A model generated the notes under the pieces. The model saw only the letters and a program-made list of their open reading frames with translations. It had not been told where the DNA came from and did no database searches. From positions 3,905,149 to 3,969,148 of the forward strand of contig NZ_CP101166.1 in NCBI RefSeq assembly GCF_024298885.1: DNA of 64,000 nucleotides, written 5' to 3'. Below are positions 42,648-51,572 of this stretch, in pieces. Position 1 is the first letter of the stretch. Every line of letters starts with the position of its first letter. Origin of the DNA: Haloglomus halophilum (GTDB taxonomy: Archaea; Halobacteriota; Halobacteria; Halobacteriales; Haloarculaceae). The position numbers and the translations under genes were made by a program.

Positions 42648-42871
42648 GCTTCGATATCCACGACCACCGGCACCGGCTCAAGCAGCTCCGCGACGGCGGG
42701 GAGACGAAGCTGTTCGAGAACCGGGACGGGATGTCGTGCCCAGCGTGTGGGGAGCCGTTCTCGCGGCTGTTCTCGACGCGGAAGACCGCCACCCGATTTC
42801 CACCCCCCGGAGATGCACGCTTCTGTCTGGTGGTGCCGGACGACGAGTTCGTCCACCTCTTCAGCCATTGA
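42644..42871 (+). CDS. small archaellum-cluster protein, DUF7385-like
   Basis: 75 residues. MSFDIHDHRHRLKQLRDGGETKLF, then CPACGEPFSRLF (one CxxC) and a beta-rich end RFCLVVPDDEFVHLFSH. The combination matches small zinc-binding proteins annotated in haloarchaeal genomes as fla-cluster proteins (DUF7385, from memory). Overlaps the upstream gene by four bases, so it is co-translated. Exact function unknown. Confidence 0.75.
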   Translation: MSFDIHDHRHRLKQLRDGGETKLFENRDGMSCPACGEPFSRLFSTRKTATRFPPPGDARFCLVVPDDEFVHLFSH

Positions 42872-42977
42872 CCCCCATCGAGCCCTCCGGAGACGGCATC
42901 AGCGGGACGGTCAGGGTGCGGACGTGGTCCGAACACTTTAGCCTGGGCGGCGCCTCCATCGAAGCGATACGAATCGG

Positions 42978-45752
42978 ATGGTCCCGCCTAACGACGAGAC
43001 GATCGACCCAGGGGACCAGGCGACCGACGACGATGGTGGGGAGGGGGAGGTGACGGACCTGCGCCGGAGCCACGAGGCACTGCAGGAGCTGTACCTGGTC
43101 ACGTCGGAGCCCGGCCTCGACGAGACGGAACGGATCGAACGGATGCTGGATATCGGCCGGCGCCGACTCGGCGTCGCGAACGCGCACCTCTCGGTCATCG
43201 ACCCGGAGACGGACGACTACGACGTGGAGCTCGCCGTCGGGCCCGGCGGCATCGAGTCCGGCCAGTCGTTCCGCTTCTCGACGACGTACTGCCGCGAGAC
43301 GGTCGAATCCGGCGAGCCCCAACTGATTCCCGATCTCGATGACTCCATCTGGGACGGCACACCCACCCAGGAGACGCACGGTCTCTCCTGCTACGTCGGC
43401 GGGCGCGTGGAGGTCGACGGGGTGCTGTACGGGACCGTCTGCTTCAGCGGCGACGAGCCCCGCGAAGCGTTCTCCGAGGACGAGCGGACACTGGTCAAGC
43501 TGCTGGTGGAGTGGATCGGCAACCGACTGGAGGAGCGCCGCCTCCGGGAGACGGTCGAGCAGCAGCGACGGGCCATCGAGGCCGCGAACAGTGCCATCAC
43601 CATCACCGACAACGGGGCCGAGGGCGACCGCGCACTGACCTACGTCAATCGCGGGTTCGAGGAGCTGACGGGGTACGACCGCGACGCGGTGCTGGGGCGT
43701 GACTGTCGGTTCCTGCAGGGCCCCGAGACGGACCCCGAGCGGACCGCCGAGCTGGCCCGGGCGCTGGACGCGGAGGAACACGTCCAGATGGTCCTGCGGA
43801 ACTACCGGGCCGACGGGACGCCGTTCTGGAACGAGATCGAGGTGACGCCCGTCCACGAGGACGGGGAGGTGGTCCGCTACATCGGTACCCAGCGCGACGT
43901 GACCGAGCGTATCGAACGCCAGGAGACCGTGACGGCACTGCTGGAGCGGACCCGCTCGCTGCTGGCCGCCGAGACCCGCGACGAGGTCGCCACGGCCGCG
44001 GCGCGGGCGGTCGAGGAGGTCCTGGGCTACGACTGCCTCATCCGGCTCTACGACGAGGAGACCGAGCGGCTCGTTCCCGTCGCCGGCACCGGGACCGAGC
44101 CGACGGCGGTCGCCCCCGTCGCCGTCGGAGAGAGCCTCTCCGGGCGGGCGTACGAACGGGGAACGACGCTCGGCTTCGACCGCGAGCTGTTCGAACCGGG
44201 CGGCTACGGCCACCAGGCCGACGCCACCGACGGGCTGGTCATCCCGCTGGGCGAGCACGGGACGCTGGGGCTGGAGACCGATGGAGCCCGGACGAGCGAC
44301 TTCGAGCGGCGGATCGCAGAGATCCTGTCCGAAAGCGTCCAGGCAGCACTCGAACAGGCGGCCCAGCGCGACCGGCTCCGGCTCTACGAGACCGTCATCG
44401 AGCAGGGGAGCGAGATGGCGGCAGTCGTCGGCGAGAGCCTGCGGGTGGAACTCGTGAGCGACTCGCTGGCCAGCTACCTCGAACTCGACCCCGAGGACCT
44501 CGTCGGCGAGCAGGCCCGGGACCTGCTCCCGGAGGACGACCTCGCCGAGATGGTCGCCGCGTCCGAGAGCGCTGCCCCGGGCGAACCGGGGCGGTTCGAG
44601 ACCACGGTCACCGTCGAGGGAACCGCCCGGCCGGTCGAGCTGGAGGTCTCACTCGGCGAGGGGGGCGAACCTCCACTCGTCGTGGTGGTCCGGGACATCT
44701 CGGAGCTACAGGAGACCCGCGGTGCGCTCTCGCGGGAACAGGACCGGTTCGCCTCGCTGTTCACCCACATCCCCGACCCGGTGAACGAGGTCCGGTTCGA
44801 GGACGGCGAGCCGATCATCTGCCGATGCAACGAGCCGTTCGCCGAGGCGTTCGGTGGGGGGCGCGACCCGGAGGAGCTGGTCGGGCTTCCCGCCAACGAC
44901 CTGGTCCTGGAGGACGACCGGGAGGACGACGAAGGACGGGAGATCGACGCGCGGGTCCGTGCCGGTGAACCGGTAACCCGACAGGTCCGTCGGCGGACGG
45001 CCGACGGCTACCGCGAGTTCCTCTTCCGGGCGGTCCCCTACGAGACCGCCGACGGCCTCCGGGCCTTCGGGACCTACACCGACGTGACCGACCAGCAGCG
45101 CCGCCAGCGCCGGATCGAGGTCCTCAACCGCGTCCTCCGGCACAACGTCCGCAACCAGATCAACATCGCGGACGGCAACGCACGTCTGCTCGACGAGCGG
45201 CTCGACGACGAGGAACTCCGGCCGGTGATCGACGGACTCCGCACCGCGACCGAGAGTGTCCTCTCGGTCAGCGAGAAGGCACGCGAGGCGGAGCGAGCGC
45301 TCTCGCACGACCACACCGGTAGCGCACCCCCGGGGACCGCCGTGGGGAACGTCGTCGAGCGGTTCCGGTCGGCGTATCCCGACCTGCGCATCGAGTTCGA
45401 CCCGCCGAGCGAGCCGGTCGCCGTCATCGGCCCGGACCGGCTGGGGCCCGTGGTATCGAACCTCATGGAGAACGCCATCGACCACAACGGCCCCGACATC
45501 TCCGTCCGGGTCGGGATGCAGGCGGCCGGGGACCGGCTGGAGCTCCGGGTCGCCGACGACGGCTCCGGCGTCCCGGAACTCGAGCAGTCGCTCATCGCGG
45601 GCGACCGGGAGATAACCCAGCTCCACCACGGCAACGGAATCGGGCTGTGGGTGGTCCGGTGGATCGTCGACGAGATGGGTGGTGATATCCGCTTCGAGGA
45701 GGCGGACGGCTGGCATTCGGTCGTGGTCTCGGTGCCGAAGGCGAACGGCTGA
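42978..45752 (+). CDS. soluble LOV/GAF/PAS sensor histidine kinase
   Basis: 924 residues. GAF domain (about 30-185); LOV-type PAS (about 196-325) with GRDCRFLQG, in which C243 matches the flavin-binding cysteine of LOV photoreceptors, and RNYRADGTPFWNEIEVTPV; second GAF (about 325-460); two PAS (about 470-585 and 595-710); HisKA-like helix with H722 in RVLRHNVRNQI; HATPase with NLMENAIDHN and DDGSGVPE. No membrane segment. Probably a blue-light or redox sensor; its response regulator is not adjacent. The canonical Asn before the Cys is Asp here. Confidence 0.88.
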   Translation: MVPPNDETIDPGDQATDDDGGEGEVTDLRRSHEALQELYLVTSEPGLDETERIERMLDIGRRRLGVANAHLSVIDPETDDYDVELAVGPGGIESGQSFRFSTTYCRETVESGEPQLIPDLDDSIWDGTPTQETHGLSCYVGGRVEVDGVLYGTVCFSGDEPREAFSEDERTLVKLLVEWIGNRLEERRLRETVEQQRRAIEAANSAITITDNGAEGDRALTYVNRGFEELTGYDRDAVLGRDCRFLQGPETDPERTAELARALDAEEHVQMVLRNYRADGTPFWNEIEVTPVHEDGEVVRYIGTQRDVTERIERQETVTALLERTRSLLAAETRDEVATAAARAVEEVLGYDCLIRLYDEETERLVPVAGTGTEPTAVAPVAVGESLSGRAYERGTTLGFDRELFEPGGYGHQADATDGLVIPLGEHGTLGLETDGARTSDFERRIAEILSESVQAALEQAAQRDRLRLYETVIEQGSEMAAVVGESLRVELVSDSLASYLELDPEDLVGEQARDLLPEDDLAEMVAASESAAPGEPGRFETTVTVEGTARPVELEVSLGEGGEPPLVVVVRDISELQETRGALSREQDRFASLFTHIPDPVNEVRFEDGEPIICRCNEPFAEAFGGGRDPEELVGLPANDLVLEDDREDDEGREIDARVRAGEPVTRQVRRRTADGYREFLFRAVPYETADGLRAFGTYTDVTDQQRRQRRIEVLNRVLRHNVRNQINIADGNARLLDERLDDEELRPVIDGLRTATESVLSVSEKAREAERALSHDHTGSAPPGTAVGNVVERFRSAYPDLRIEFDPPSEPVAVIGPDRLGPVVSNLMENAIDHNGPDISVRVGMQAAGDRLELRVADDGSGVPELEQSLIAGDREITQLHHGNGIGLWVVRWIVDEMGGDIRFEEADGWHSVVVSVPKANG

Positions 45753-45788
45753 GCGCGCTCCACCCCGTCACATGGGGGACGGCGACGG

Positions 45789-46790
45789 TCAGTCGTCGGC
45801 CGACACGTCCGTCGCATCCGCAGCCGACGACCCGTCGCTCGCTCGTGGGTCCGGCAGGTCGTAGCCCACGCCGGTCTGCTCCTCGGAGACGGACCAGAGC
45901 CGGTAGGCGGTACCCTCCTCGTAGGACCGCTTCGAGGAGCGCTGGCGCTCGGGGGCGCCGCGCATGTTCGCGAGGCCGCCCGGGCCGTAGTACTCGCCGC
46001 CGGACGCGTCGGGCATCGTCGCGGCGTACAGGTACGGCAGGACGCCCTGTTCTGCGGGCTGGGCCAGCACCGCGTTGGCGAGTCTCATCCCGACCGTGCG
46101 GAGCGTCGAGCCCATCATCTCGGGGCCGCGGCGCTGGAGGTCCGTCGCGGCGTAGCCCGGGTGCGCGGCCAGGCTCTCGACGGGCGCGCCGGCGGCCTCG
46201 AGCCGCCGGTCGAGTTCGTAGGCGAACAGCAGGTTCGCCAGCTTCGACTGCGCGTACGCGTCCCACTTGTCGTAGGAGCGCTCGCCGTGGAGGTCATCGA
46301 AGTCGATACGGCCACGTTCGTGGACACCACTGGACATCGTGACCACGCGAGCGGGGTCAGCCCCGGTGCCCGTCGCCCGGAGCGCGTCGAGCAGGAGCCC
46401 CGTGAGCGCGAAGTGGCCGAGGTGGTTGACGCCGAACTGCGTCTCGAAGCCGTCGGCCGTCTCGCGACGGGGGATGGCCATGACGCCCGCGTTGTTGGCG
46501 AGGACATGTAGGTCGTCGAAGGCGTCGGTGAACGCGTCGGCGAACGCCCGAACCGAGTCGAGGTCCGCGAGGTCGAGCTCCAGCACGGTCAGCGAGCCGT
46601 CCGGGCCGTCGGCCTCGATGTCGGCCTTCGCGTCGCGGGCCTTCGCCTCGGACCGGCAGGCCAGCACCACGTCGGCTCCTTTCGCGGTGAATGCGCGGGC
46701 CGCCTCCTTGCCCAGACCCGTGTTTGCGCCCGTCACGACGACGGTCCGTCCCGTCTGGTCCGGCATCTCCGCGGCCGTCCACGTACTCAT
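45789..46790 (-). CDS. SDR-family oxidoreductase (retinol dehydrogenase/protochlorophyllide reductase-like)
   Basis: 333 residues. Cofactor loop VVTGANTGLGKEAARAF near residue 17, NNAGVMAIPR near 95, and catalytic YAQSKLANLLF (YxxxK) near 165. Length and the extended C-terminal region fit the NADP-dependent WWOX/retinol-dehydrogenase-like SDR group. Substrate unknown. Start at 46790 is preferred because a 20-residue N-terminus precedes the first strand. Monocistronic, convergent with the histidine kinase gene. Confidence 0.88.
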   Translation of the reverse strand: MSTWTAAEMPDQTGRTVVVTGANTGLGKEAARAFTAKGADVVLACRSEAKARDAKADIEADGPDGSLTVLELDLADLDSVRAFADAFTDAFDDLHVLANNAGVMAIPRRETADGFETQFGVNHLGHFALTGLLLDALRATGTGADPARVVTMSSGVHERGRIDFDDLHGERSYDKWDAYAQSKLANLLFAYELDRRLEAAGAPVESLAAHPGYAATDLQRRGPEMMGSTLRTVGMRLANAVLAQPAEQGVLPYLYAATMPDASGGEYYGPGGLANMRGAPERQRSSKRSYEEGTAYRLWSVSEEQTGVGYDLPDPRASDGSSAADATDVSADD

Positions 46791-46842
46791 GACTCGTCCG
46801 AGAGGTGGGCGCATTATCAACCTCGTCCCTCATTCTCACGCC

Positions 46843-47244
46843 TCAGCGCGCGTCGACGGTGTCGGCGAGGATGGTCGCGTGGTCGAACCCCATCGCCGGC
46901 GGGTCGTCGGGGTCGAACGTGTCCACGCGTCTGGCCTCCTCGCGGGCAACCGGCTCATCGTCACCGGTCGGCACGCAGAGGTAGGCGGCGGAGACGTTCC
47001 CGCGGCTGTCCCGGCCGGGCGCGTCGTAGAGACCGACGAACGAGACGGGCCGCACGTCGAGCCCCACCTCCTCTCGGACCTCCCGAGCACAGGCGGTCCG
47101 AGCACGTTCGCCCCGCTCGACCATTCCCCCGGGGAGTACCCACTCACCCTCGTGGGGTGGATGGTCGCGTTCGAGGAGCACGACGCCCCGCCCCGTGAGT
47201 AGCACCGCGTCCGTCGCCAGCGCGCGCAGGTCGCTCGGGTCCAT
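46843..47244 (-). CDS. Nudix hydrolase
   Basis: 133 residues. The Nudix box GGMVERGERARTACAREVREEVGLDV lies near residues 39-65, with REVREEVG intact, so it should hydrolyse a nucleoside-diphosphate-linked substrate. The flanking segments (VVLLERDHPPHEGEWVLPGG) resemble ADP-ribose or 8-oxo-dGTP pyrophosphatases; specificity is not predictable. Start at 47244 (MDPSDLRALATDAVLL) is favoured over an ATG 14 codons upstream by composition. Confidence 0.9.
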   Translation of the reverse strand: MDPSDLRALATDAVLLTGRGVVLLERDHPPHEGEWVLPGGMVERGERARTACAREVREEVGLDVRPVSFVGLYDAPGRDSRGNVSAAYLCVPTGDDEPVAREEARRVDTFDPDDPPAMGFDHATILADTVDAR

Positions 47245-47430
47245 GGCTGGCGGCTGGCACGCCTGCCACCTGAATCCGACTGTCATCGACGAACGGAGAG
47301 GTTTCGTTCCGGAAATCCAGCCCTCTGTCCGAGAGCGACAAGTATCACGATAATCTCGGAACTAGTATAGATATCTCGGCGTGGCCCATCGGCTCGAACG
47401 ATCAAGTACCCCGGGGGCGAGATACCGGGC

Positions 47431-48294
47431 GTGACGGTTCACGACGAACGCATCGAGGCGGCCGGCGTGGGCATCCACTACCTCCGGGACGACCCGGCCG
47501 AGCAGGACGGGGGGCCGCCGGTGGTCCTGCTGCACGGGGGTATCGTGGATTCGGCGCGACTCTCCTGGGGCGGTATCATCGAGTCGCTGGCGGCCGAACT
47601 CGGCCGTCCGGTGCTGGCGCCCGACCTCGCGGGCTACGGCGACAGCGACCGGCCCGTGGCGGCCTACTCGACGGCCTACCACGTCGAGGTCGTCCGGGGG
47701 CTGCTCGACGCGCTCGGGCTGGCGCGTGTGGACCTCTGTGGCTGCTCGCTGGGCGGCGGCGTGGCGCTGGGCCTGGCGCTGGCCGACGACCGTGTCGAGC
47801 GGCTGGTCGCCATCGACAGCTTCGGCCTGGGGACCGAGCTATCGAGCGGCCGGCTGACGTGGGCGCTCGCGCAGGTCCCCCTGTGCAACCGGCTGTCGCT
47901 CGCGGTGCTCGCACGGTCGCGCCGACTGGCGCGGGCGAGCCTCGGGGGCATCGTCGTCGACCCGGGCGCCCTCCCGGACGAGGTCGTCGAGACGCTGTTC
48001 GACCTCCTCCAGCGCGAGGACCCCGGCCACCCGTTCCGGCAGTGGCGGTCGGCCGAGGTGACACGCCAGGGGTACGCGACATCGTACGTCCCGCTGCTGC
48101 CGGAGCTCCAGCAACCCGCGCTGTTCCTGCACGGCGCCGCGGACGAGGTGTTCCCGCCGGCGTGGTCGGAGCAAGCCGCGGAGCTCGCCCCCGACGGCGA
48201 GTGCGTGGTGCTGGACGACTGTGCACACTGGCCGCCGCGCGAGCGACCCGACGCCGTCGTCCAACACGTGTCGCGCTTCCTCGGCGAGGCGTGA
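47431..48294 (+). CDS. alpha/beta hydrolase
   Basis: 287 residues from a GTG start. Oxyanion-side HGG (VVLLHGGIVDSARLSW) near residue 34, nucleophile elbow GCSLGGGVALGLAL near residue 107, and catalytic His in CAHWPPRERPDAVV near the end. Length matches small esterase/haloalkane-type hydrolases. Substrate unknown. Stands alone between a Nudix gene and a thioredoxin gene; a convergent neighbour follows. Confidence 0.88.
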   Translation: MTVHDERIEAAGVGIHYLRDDPAEQDGGPPVVLLHGGIVDSARLSWGGIIESLAAELGRPVLAPDLAGYGDSDRPVAAYSTAYHVEVVRGLLDALGLARVDLCGCSLGGGVALGLALADDRVERLVAIDSFGLGTELSSGRLTWALAQVPLCNRLSLAVLARSRRLARASLGGIVVDPGALPDEVVETLFDLLQREDPGHPFRQWRSAEVTRQGYATSYVPLLPELQQPALFLHGAADEVFPPAWSEQAAELAPDGECVVLDDCAHWPPRERPDAVVQHVSRFLGEA

Positions 48295-48367
48295 GGGCAG
48301 GAGCCGTGCGGTCGCCAAGGTATCGCCCGGTCCTCTCGGACGAGAGCGCCGTCCGGTCGCCCGGCCG

Positions 48368-48802
48368 TCAGGCGGCCCGGATGGCGCTCACGTACGTGTT
48401 CTTGTCCTTGACGCCGACCCACTCCTGTGCGGGGTCGCCGTCGCGGAACAGGTACACCGTCGGGACGCCCCGGACGCCGTAGCGCTGCGCGAGTTGCTGG
48501 TTCGCGTCGATATCGATCTTGATGACCGTGGCGTCCTCCTCGGCGGCGATCTCCTCGATGGTCGGTGCGAGCATCTTGCAGGGCCCACACCAGTCGGCGT
48601 AGAAGTCCGCCAGCACCACGTCGTGCTCGGCGAGCACGGATTCGAGGTGGTCGGCACCGTCGATATGGATGGGGTCGGTGGCTCCGCCGTCGGTGACCGT
48701 TCCCCCCTCGTCGCCGCCCGTCTGCGAGAGCAGTTCCTCGCGCTTCTGCTCGCGGATGGTCTCGATCTCCTCGTCGTCGGGTCCGTCTCCTGACTCGCTC
48801 AT
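48368..48802 (-). CDS. thioredoxin
   Basis: 144 residues. About 45 acidic residues precede a thioredoxin fold with active site ADWCGPCKMLAP near 70-80 and cis-Pro loop RGVPTVYLF near 115. The N-terminal extension is common in haloarchaeal thioredoxins. Cytosolic disulfide reductant. Start ATG at 48802 chosen because the extension contains typical acidic composition. Confidence 0.94.
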   Translation of the reverse strand: MSESGDGPDDEEIETIREQKREELLSQTGGDEGGTVTDGGATDPIHIDGADHLESVLAEHDVVLADFYADWCGPCKMLAPTIEEIAAEEDATVIKIDIDANQQLAQRYGVRGVPTVYLFRDGDPAQEWVGVKDKNTYVSAIRAA

Positions 48803-48975
48803 ACCCTCCCTAATGTCCGGCCGAGATTAAGAGCCTCGGGGTCGTGCCCGCTCGCCGCATTGCCGAACGCGGCGAACGCGTCTCGGGGGCGGGGACTCAG
48901 TGCCGTCGGACCGGGGACAGACGGGCGTCTGACGCGCGGGGAAGCTTGATAATCGGGGACCGCAACCGCCCGTCC

Positions 48976-49281
48976 ATGACCGAGGAACCCCAGGAGATAA
49001 CGACGCTGGTCGGTCGCGAGGTCTACTCGAACAACGGTGTCTTCGTCGGGCAGGTCGAGGACCTGCGCCTCGACGTCGACAGTCGTTCCGTGACGGGGCT
49101 GGCGCTCACCCAGCTCAACCGTGAGCTGTTCAACGAGGAGGTCAACGGGAGCCGCGGTGTCATCCTGCCGTACCGCTGGGTCCGGTCGGTCGGCGACGTC
49201 ATCCTCGTGAACAGCATCGTCGAGCGGATGCACGGGACGAACGAGGAGGAGGAGCCGCTGGCCGTGGCCGGGTCGGCCTGA
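48976..49281 (+). CDS. PRC-barrel domain protein
   Basis: 101 residues. TTLVGREVYSNNGVFVGQVEDLRLDVDSRSVTGLAL is a classic PRC-barrel beginning, with a GVILPYRWVRSVGDVILV end. Archaeal single-domain PRC-barrel proteins are implicated in RNA processing or, in haloarchaea, cell division (CdpB family). The sequence here is similar in size to those, but I cannot assign a paralogue. GATAATCG near 48950 gives a leaderless-type spacing to the ATG at 48976. Confidence 0.82.
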   Translation: MTEEPQEITTLVGREVYSNNGVFVGQVEDLRLDVDSRSVTGLALTQLNRELFNEEVNGSRGVILPYRWVRSVGDVILVNSIVERMHGTNEEEEPLAVAGSA

Positions 49282-49314
49282 CCCGGTTCTCGTCACCGGC
49301 GCGGAGCGCGGCGT

Positions 49315-50784
49315 TCAGGTGCCGTTCGAGGACTCGCCACCGCTCCCCCCCTCGACCTCCACGTCGACCCCCATCGCCTCGAACAGCTTCGTCTTCACCG
49401 CCTGCTCGGTCAGGTTCAACAGCGTCTCCCGGTTCCCACTGTTCCCCTCCAGTCCCGTGAAGATTCCCAGCGGGATCTCCGCCGTGGCGTCGGTCGAGTG
49501 CCCGCGTGCCTCGCCGATGCCCCCGAAGGCGTCCTCCAGCACGCTGCCGATGTTCATCCGGATGTCCTTCGAGCGCGCCGCGAGGTGGATGGTGTCGTCG
49601 GTGACCGCGAAGACGGCCGTCGTCGTGATGCCCTCCAGATTGAGGAGCTGCTGAGCGGCCTGCGAGACGGCGGTCTTGTCGCGGATGAACCCCGCGTTCG
49701 AGACGAGGTGCGAGCCCTGCACGTCGCGGTTCCGGATGGCCTCGGCGAGTACGTCCAGCGTCTCCGGCGAGAGCGACGGCGACTCGACCTGTTCGAGCGT
49801 GTCGTGGTTGGCGAACGGGTAGAGGTACGCCGCCGCGGTGAGGTCCGCCGGTGTCGTGTCGCGCTTGAAGTCCAGCGTCTCCTCGCGGATGCCGTACAGC
49901 AGCGCCGTGGCCACCTCCTCGCTCAGGTTGAGGTCGAACTCCTGGATGTACTTCGTGAGGATGGTCGAGGTCGAGGAGACGTTCGGTCGGATATCAGCGA
50001 ACTCGGCCTCGTACTCCAGCTCCGGCTCGAAGTGGTCGATGAGGATGTCCGGCTGGCGCTCCAGTTCGTACTCCGTGACGCGGGCGTAGTCGACCAGCGC
50101 GAGGGTGTCGTAGGACGCGAGGTCGTCGTCGGCCAGCGGCGCGAGGTCGATGCCCAGGAGGTTGACGAACGCGCGGTTCTCCTGGTGACCGATCTCGCCC
50201 TCGTAGCGGATGTCGGCCTCGACACCGAGCGATTCGGCGATGGCCTTCAGCGCGACGGCGCTGGCGATGGAGTCGGGGTCCGGCGAGCGGTGCGCGAGGA
50301 TAGCGAGTCGTTTCCCCTCGCTCAGCACCTCCGCGAGCCGCTCGGCGCGATGTTCCAGTTCGCCGGTCTCCAGCGCCCGGAGCGCCGAGTCCGCGATGAC
50401 CTCGGAAGGGTTGATGACCACGTCGACGCCGAGTTCCGTGAGCTCGTCGGCTGTGACGGGGTCGGAGGCCCGAACGACGATGAACTGGTCGTCGCCCCGG
50501 GCCCGGATGTTCTCGACGGCGGCCTTGTTCGCCGACACGTCCGAGGACATGATGAGGATGACATCGCGGTCGCCGATGGCGTCGGCCACCTCCGGCTCCG
50601 CGATGTCGGCGGTCCGTGCGTCGAGGTCCTGGTCGCGCAGCGCCTCGACGCGGCCCTCGTCGTTGTCGAGGATGAGGACGTCCTTCCCCTCGGACTCGAG
50701 TTCCTCGGCCACGGCGTGCCCCACACTCCCGCACCCGAGGATGGCGTATGTAGACATCGAGGCCATCGAGACGGCGCTGCTCAT
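49315..50784 (-). CDS. TrkA-N/DHH-family phosphoesterase
   Basis: 489 residues. TrkA-N NAD-binding domain (about 10-130; STYAILGCGSVGHAVAEELE) fused to a DHH phosphoesterase domain (about 150-300) with HRSPDPDSIASAVAL, DYARV and IDHFEPE, then DHHA1 (GGIGEARGHSTDATAEIP) near 430-450. The DHH motif is DHF here, with Phe in place of the second His. RecJ/NrnA relatives act on short nucleic acids or dinucleotides; the NAD domain may sense redox or nucleotide. Start at 50784 is favoured by TTTTTGTAG about 30 nt upstream. Confidence 0.85.
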   Translation of the reverse strand: MSSAVSMASMSTYAILGCGSVGHAVAEELESEGKDVLILDNDEGRVEALRDQDLDARTADIAEPEVADAIGDRDVILIMSSDVSANKAAVENIRARGDDQFIVVRASDPVTADELTELGVDVVINPSEVIADSALRALETGELEHRAERLAEVLSEGKRLAILAHRSPDPDSIASAVALKAIAESLGVEADIRYEGEIGHQENRAFVNLLGIDLAPLADDDLASYDTLALVDYARVTEYELERQPDILIDHFEPELEYEAEFADIRPNVSSTSTILTKYIQEFDLNLSEEVATALLYGIREETLDFKRDTTPADLTAAAYLYPFANHDTLEQVESPSLSPETLDVLAEAIRNRDVQGSHLVSNAGFIRDKTAVSQAAQQLLNLEGITTTAVFAVTDDTIHLAARSKDIRMNIGSVLEDAFGGIGEARGHSTDATAEIPLGIFTGLEGNSGNRETLLNLTEQAVKTKLFEAMGVDVEVEGGSGGESSNGT

Positions 50785-50971
50785 ACTGGCTGGCACTGCG
50801 GTGGCGTGCTACAAAAACCCCGGCTTCCCTTCCCAGACGGGATGTGGCGGTGGGGCCACGGCCGAGACCGGCCGACAACACCGGGCCGGGCGGCCGTTGT
50901 CGGAAGTGCGTAACGTGCCAGGGATGGGGAAACGCAACCCTTTAGCGTCGCACCTCGCTACCCGGTTGTGA

Positions 50972-51045
50972 GGGCTGATAGCTCAGCCAGGCAGAGCGTC
51001 TGGCTCTTAACCAGACGGTCGAGGGTTCAAATCCCTCTCAGCCCG
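50972..51045 (+). tRNA. tRNA-Lys(CUU)
   Basis: Acceptor stem GGGCTGA pairs fully with TCAGCCC. D stem GCTC/GAGC; anticodon stem TCTGG/CCAGA around loop CTCTTAA, giving anticodon CTT; T arm GAGGG-TTCAAAT-CCCTC; discriminator G. No intron; CCA is not encoded. Confidence 0.96.
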
Positions 51046-51375
51046 TGATTCTGCGACGAACGAACGTGAGGAGCGAATCTCGACGTGAGAGGGATTTGAA
51101 CCCCGCAAGTCGCGCACAGCGAACGCAGTGAGCGAGCACGTCTTGCTCCGGTTCACAATTCCTCTCAGCCCGCTCGATTTTCACACGGAGAGGAGCCAAC
51201 CCCACCAGCCTGCCGTCTTTCGATTCTGATAGCCTCACCCGCGGCTCCCGAACTGAACCCGAACGGAGAACGAACGGCCACCGTCACACGATTTCAGCAG
51301 GCGAGGGGGCCACTCCCCTCCCGACCCCAGGCCACGGGGATAACGTTTTCACCGAGCAACCACCTACGAGGAGAT
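51046..51375. other. gene-free tRNA-Lys trailer with inverted and direct copies of the tRNA 3' end
   Basis: At 51086-51102 there is a perfect 17-base inverted copy of tRNA-Lys bases 51024-51040. At 51150-51172 there is a direct, one-insertion copy of the last 22 tRNA bases. A palindromic block ending GAGCGAGCACGTC (about 51109-51142) lies between. The same layout is present after tRNA-Arg. From 51173 to 51375 nothing is recognisable except a possible promoter for the downstream antitoxin gene. Confidence 0.75.
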
Positions 51376-51564
51376 ATGACCGAGGAAGCCGCCGGAGCGT
51401 ACGAGTGGGCCCGGCGGGCCGACACCACCGCCGAGGAAGCCTGGGAGCGGATCCAGGAACTCAACGAGTCCACCGACTGGGACCCAGAGCAGATGCTCGC
51501 GGCGATGGAGTCCGACCCCGACCAGCGAGCTGAAGAGGGTACCGAGCGCGGCGAGGCCCACTAA
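51376..51564 (+). CDS. putative antitoxin (VapB-like)
   Basis: 62 residues: MTEEAAGAYEWARRADTTAEEAWERIQEL, all helical and acidic, without a recognised DNA-binding motif. GAGGAGAT just before the ATG is a good Shine-Dalgarno. It lies eight bases upstream of the PIN-domain gene, the normal order of a VapBC operon, so an antitoxin role is inferred from position. Confidence 0.6.
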   Translation: MTEEAAGAYEWARRADTTAEEAWERIQELNESTDWDPEQMLAAMESDPDQRAEEGTERGEAH

Positions 51565-51572
51565 TCTCTTCT

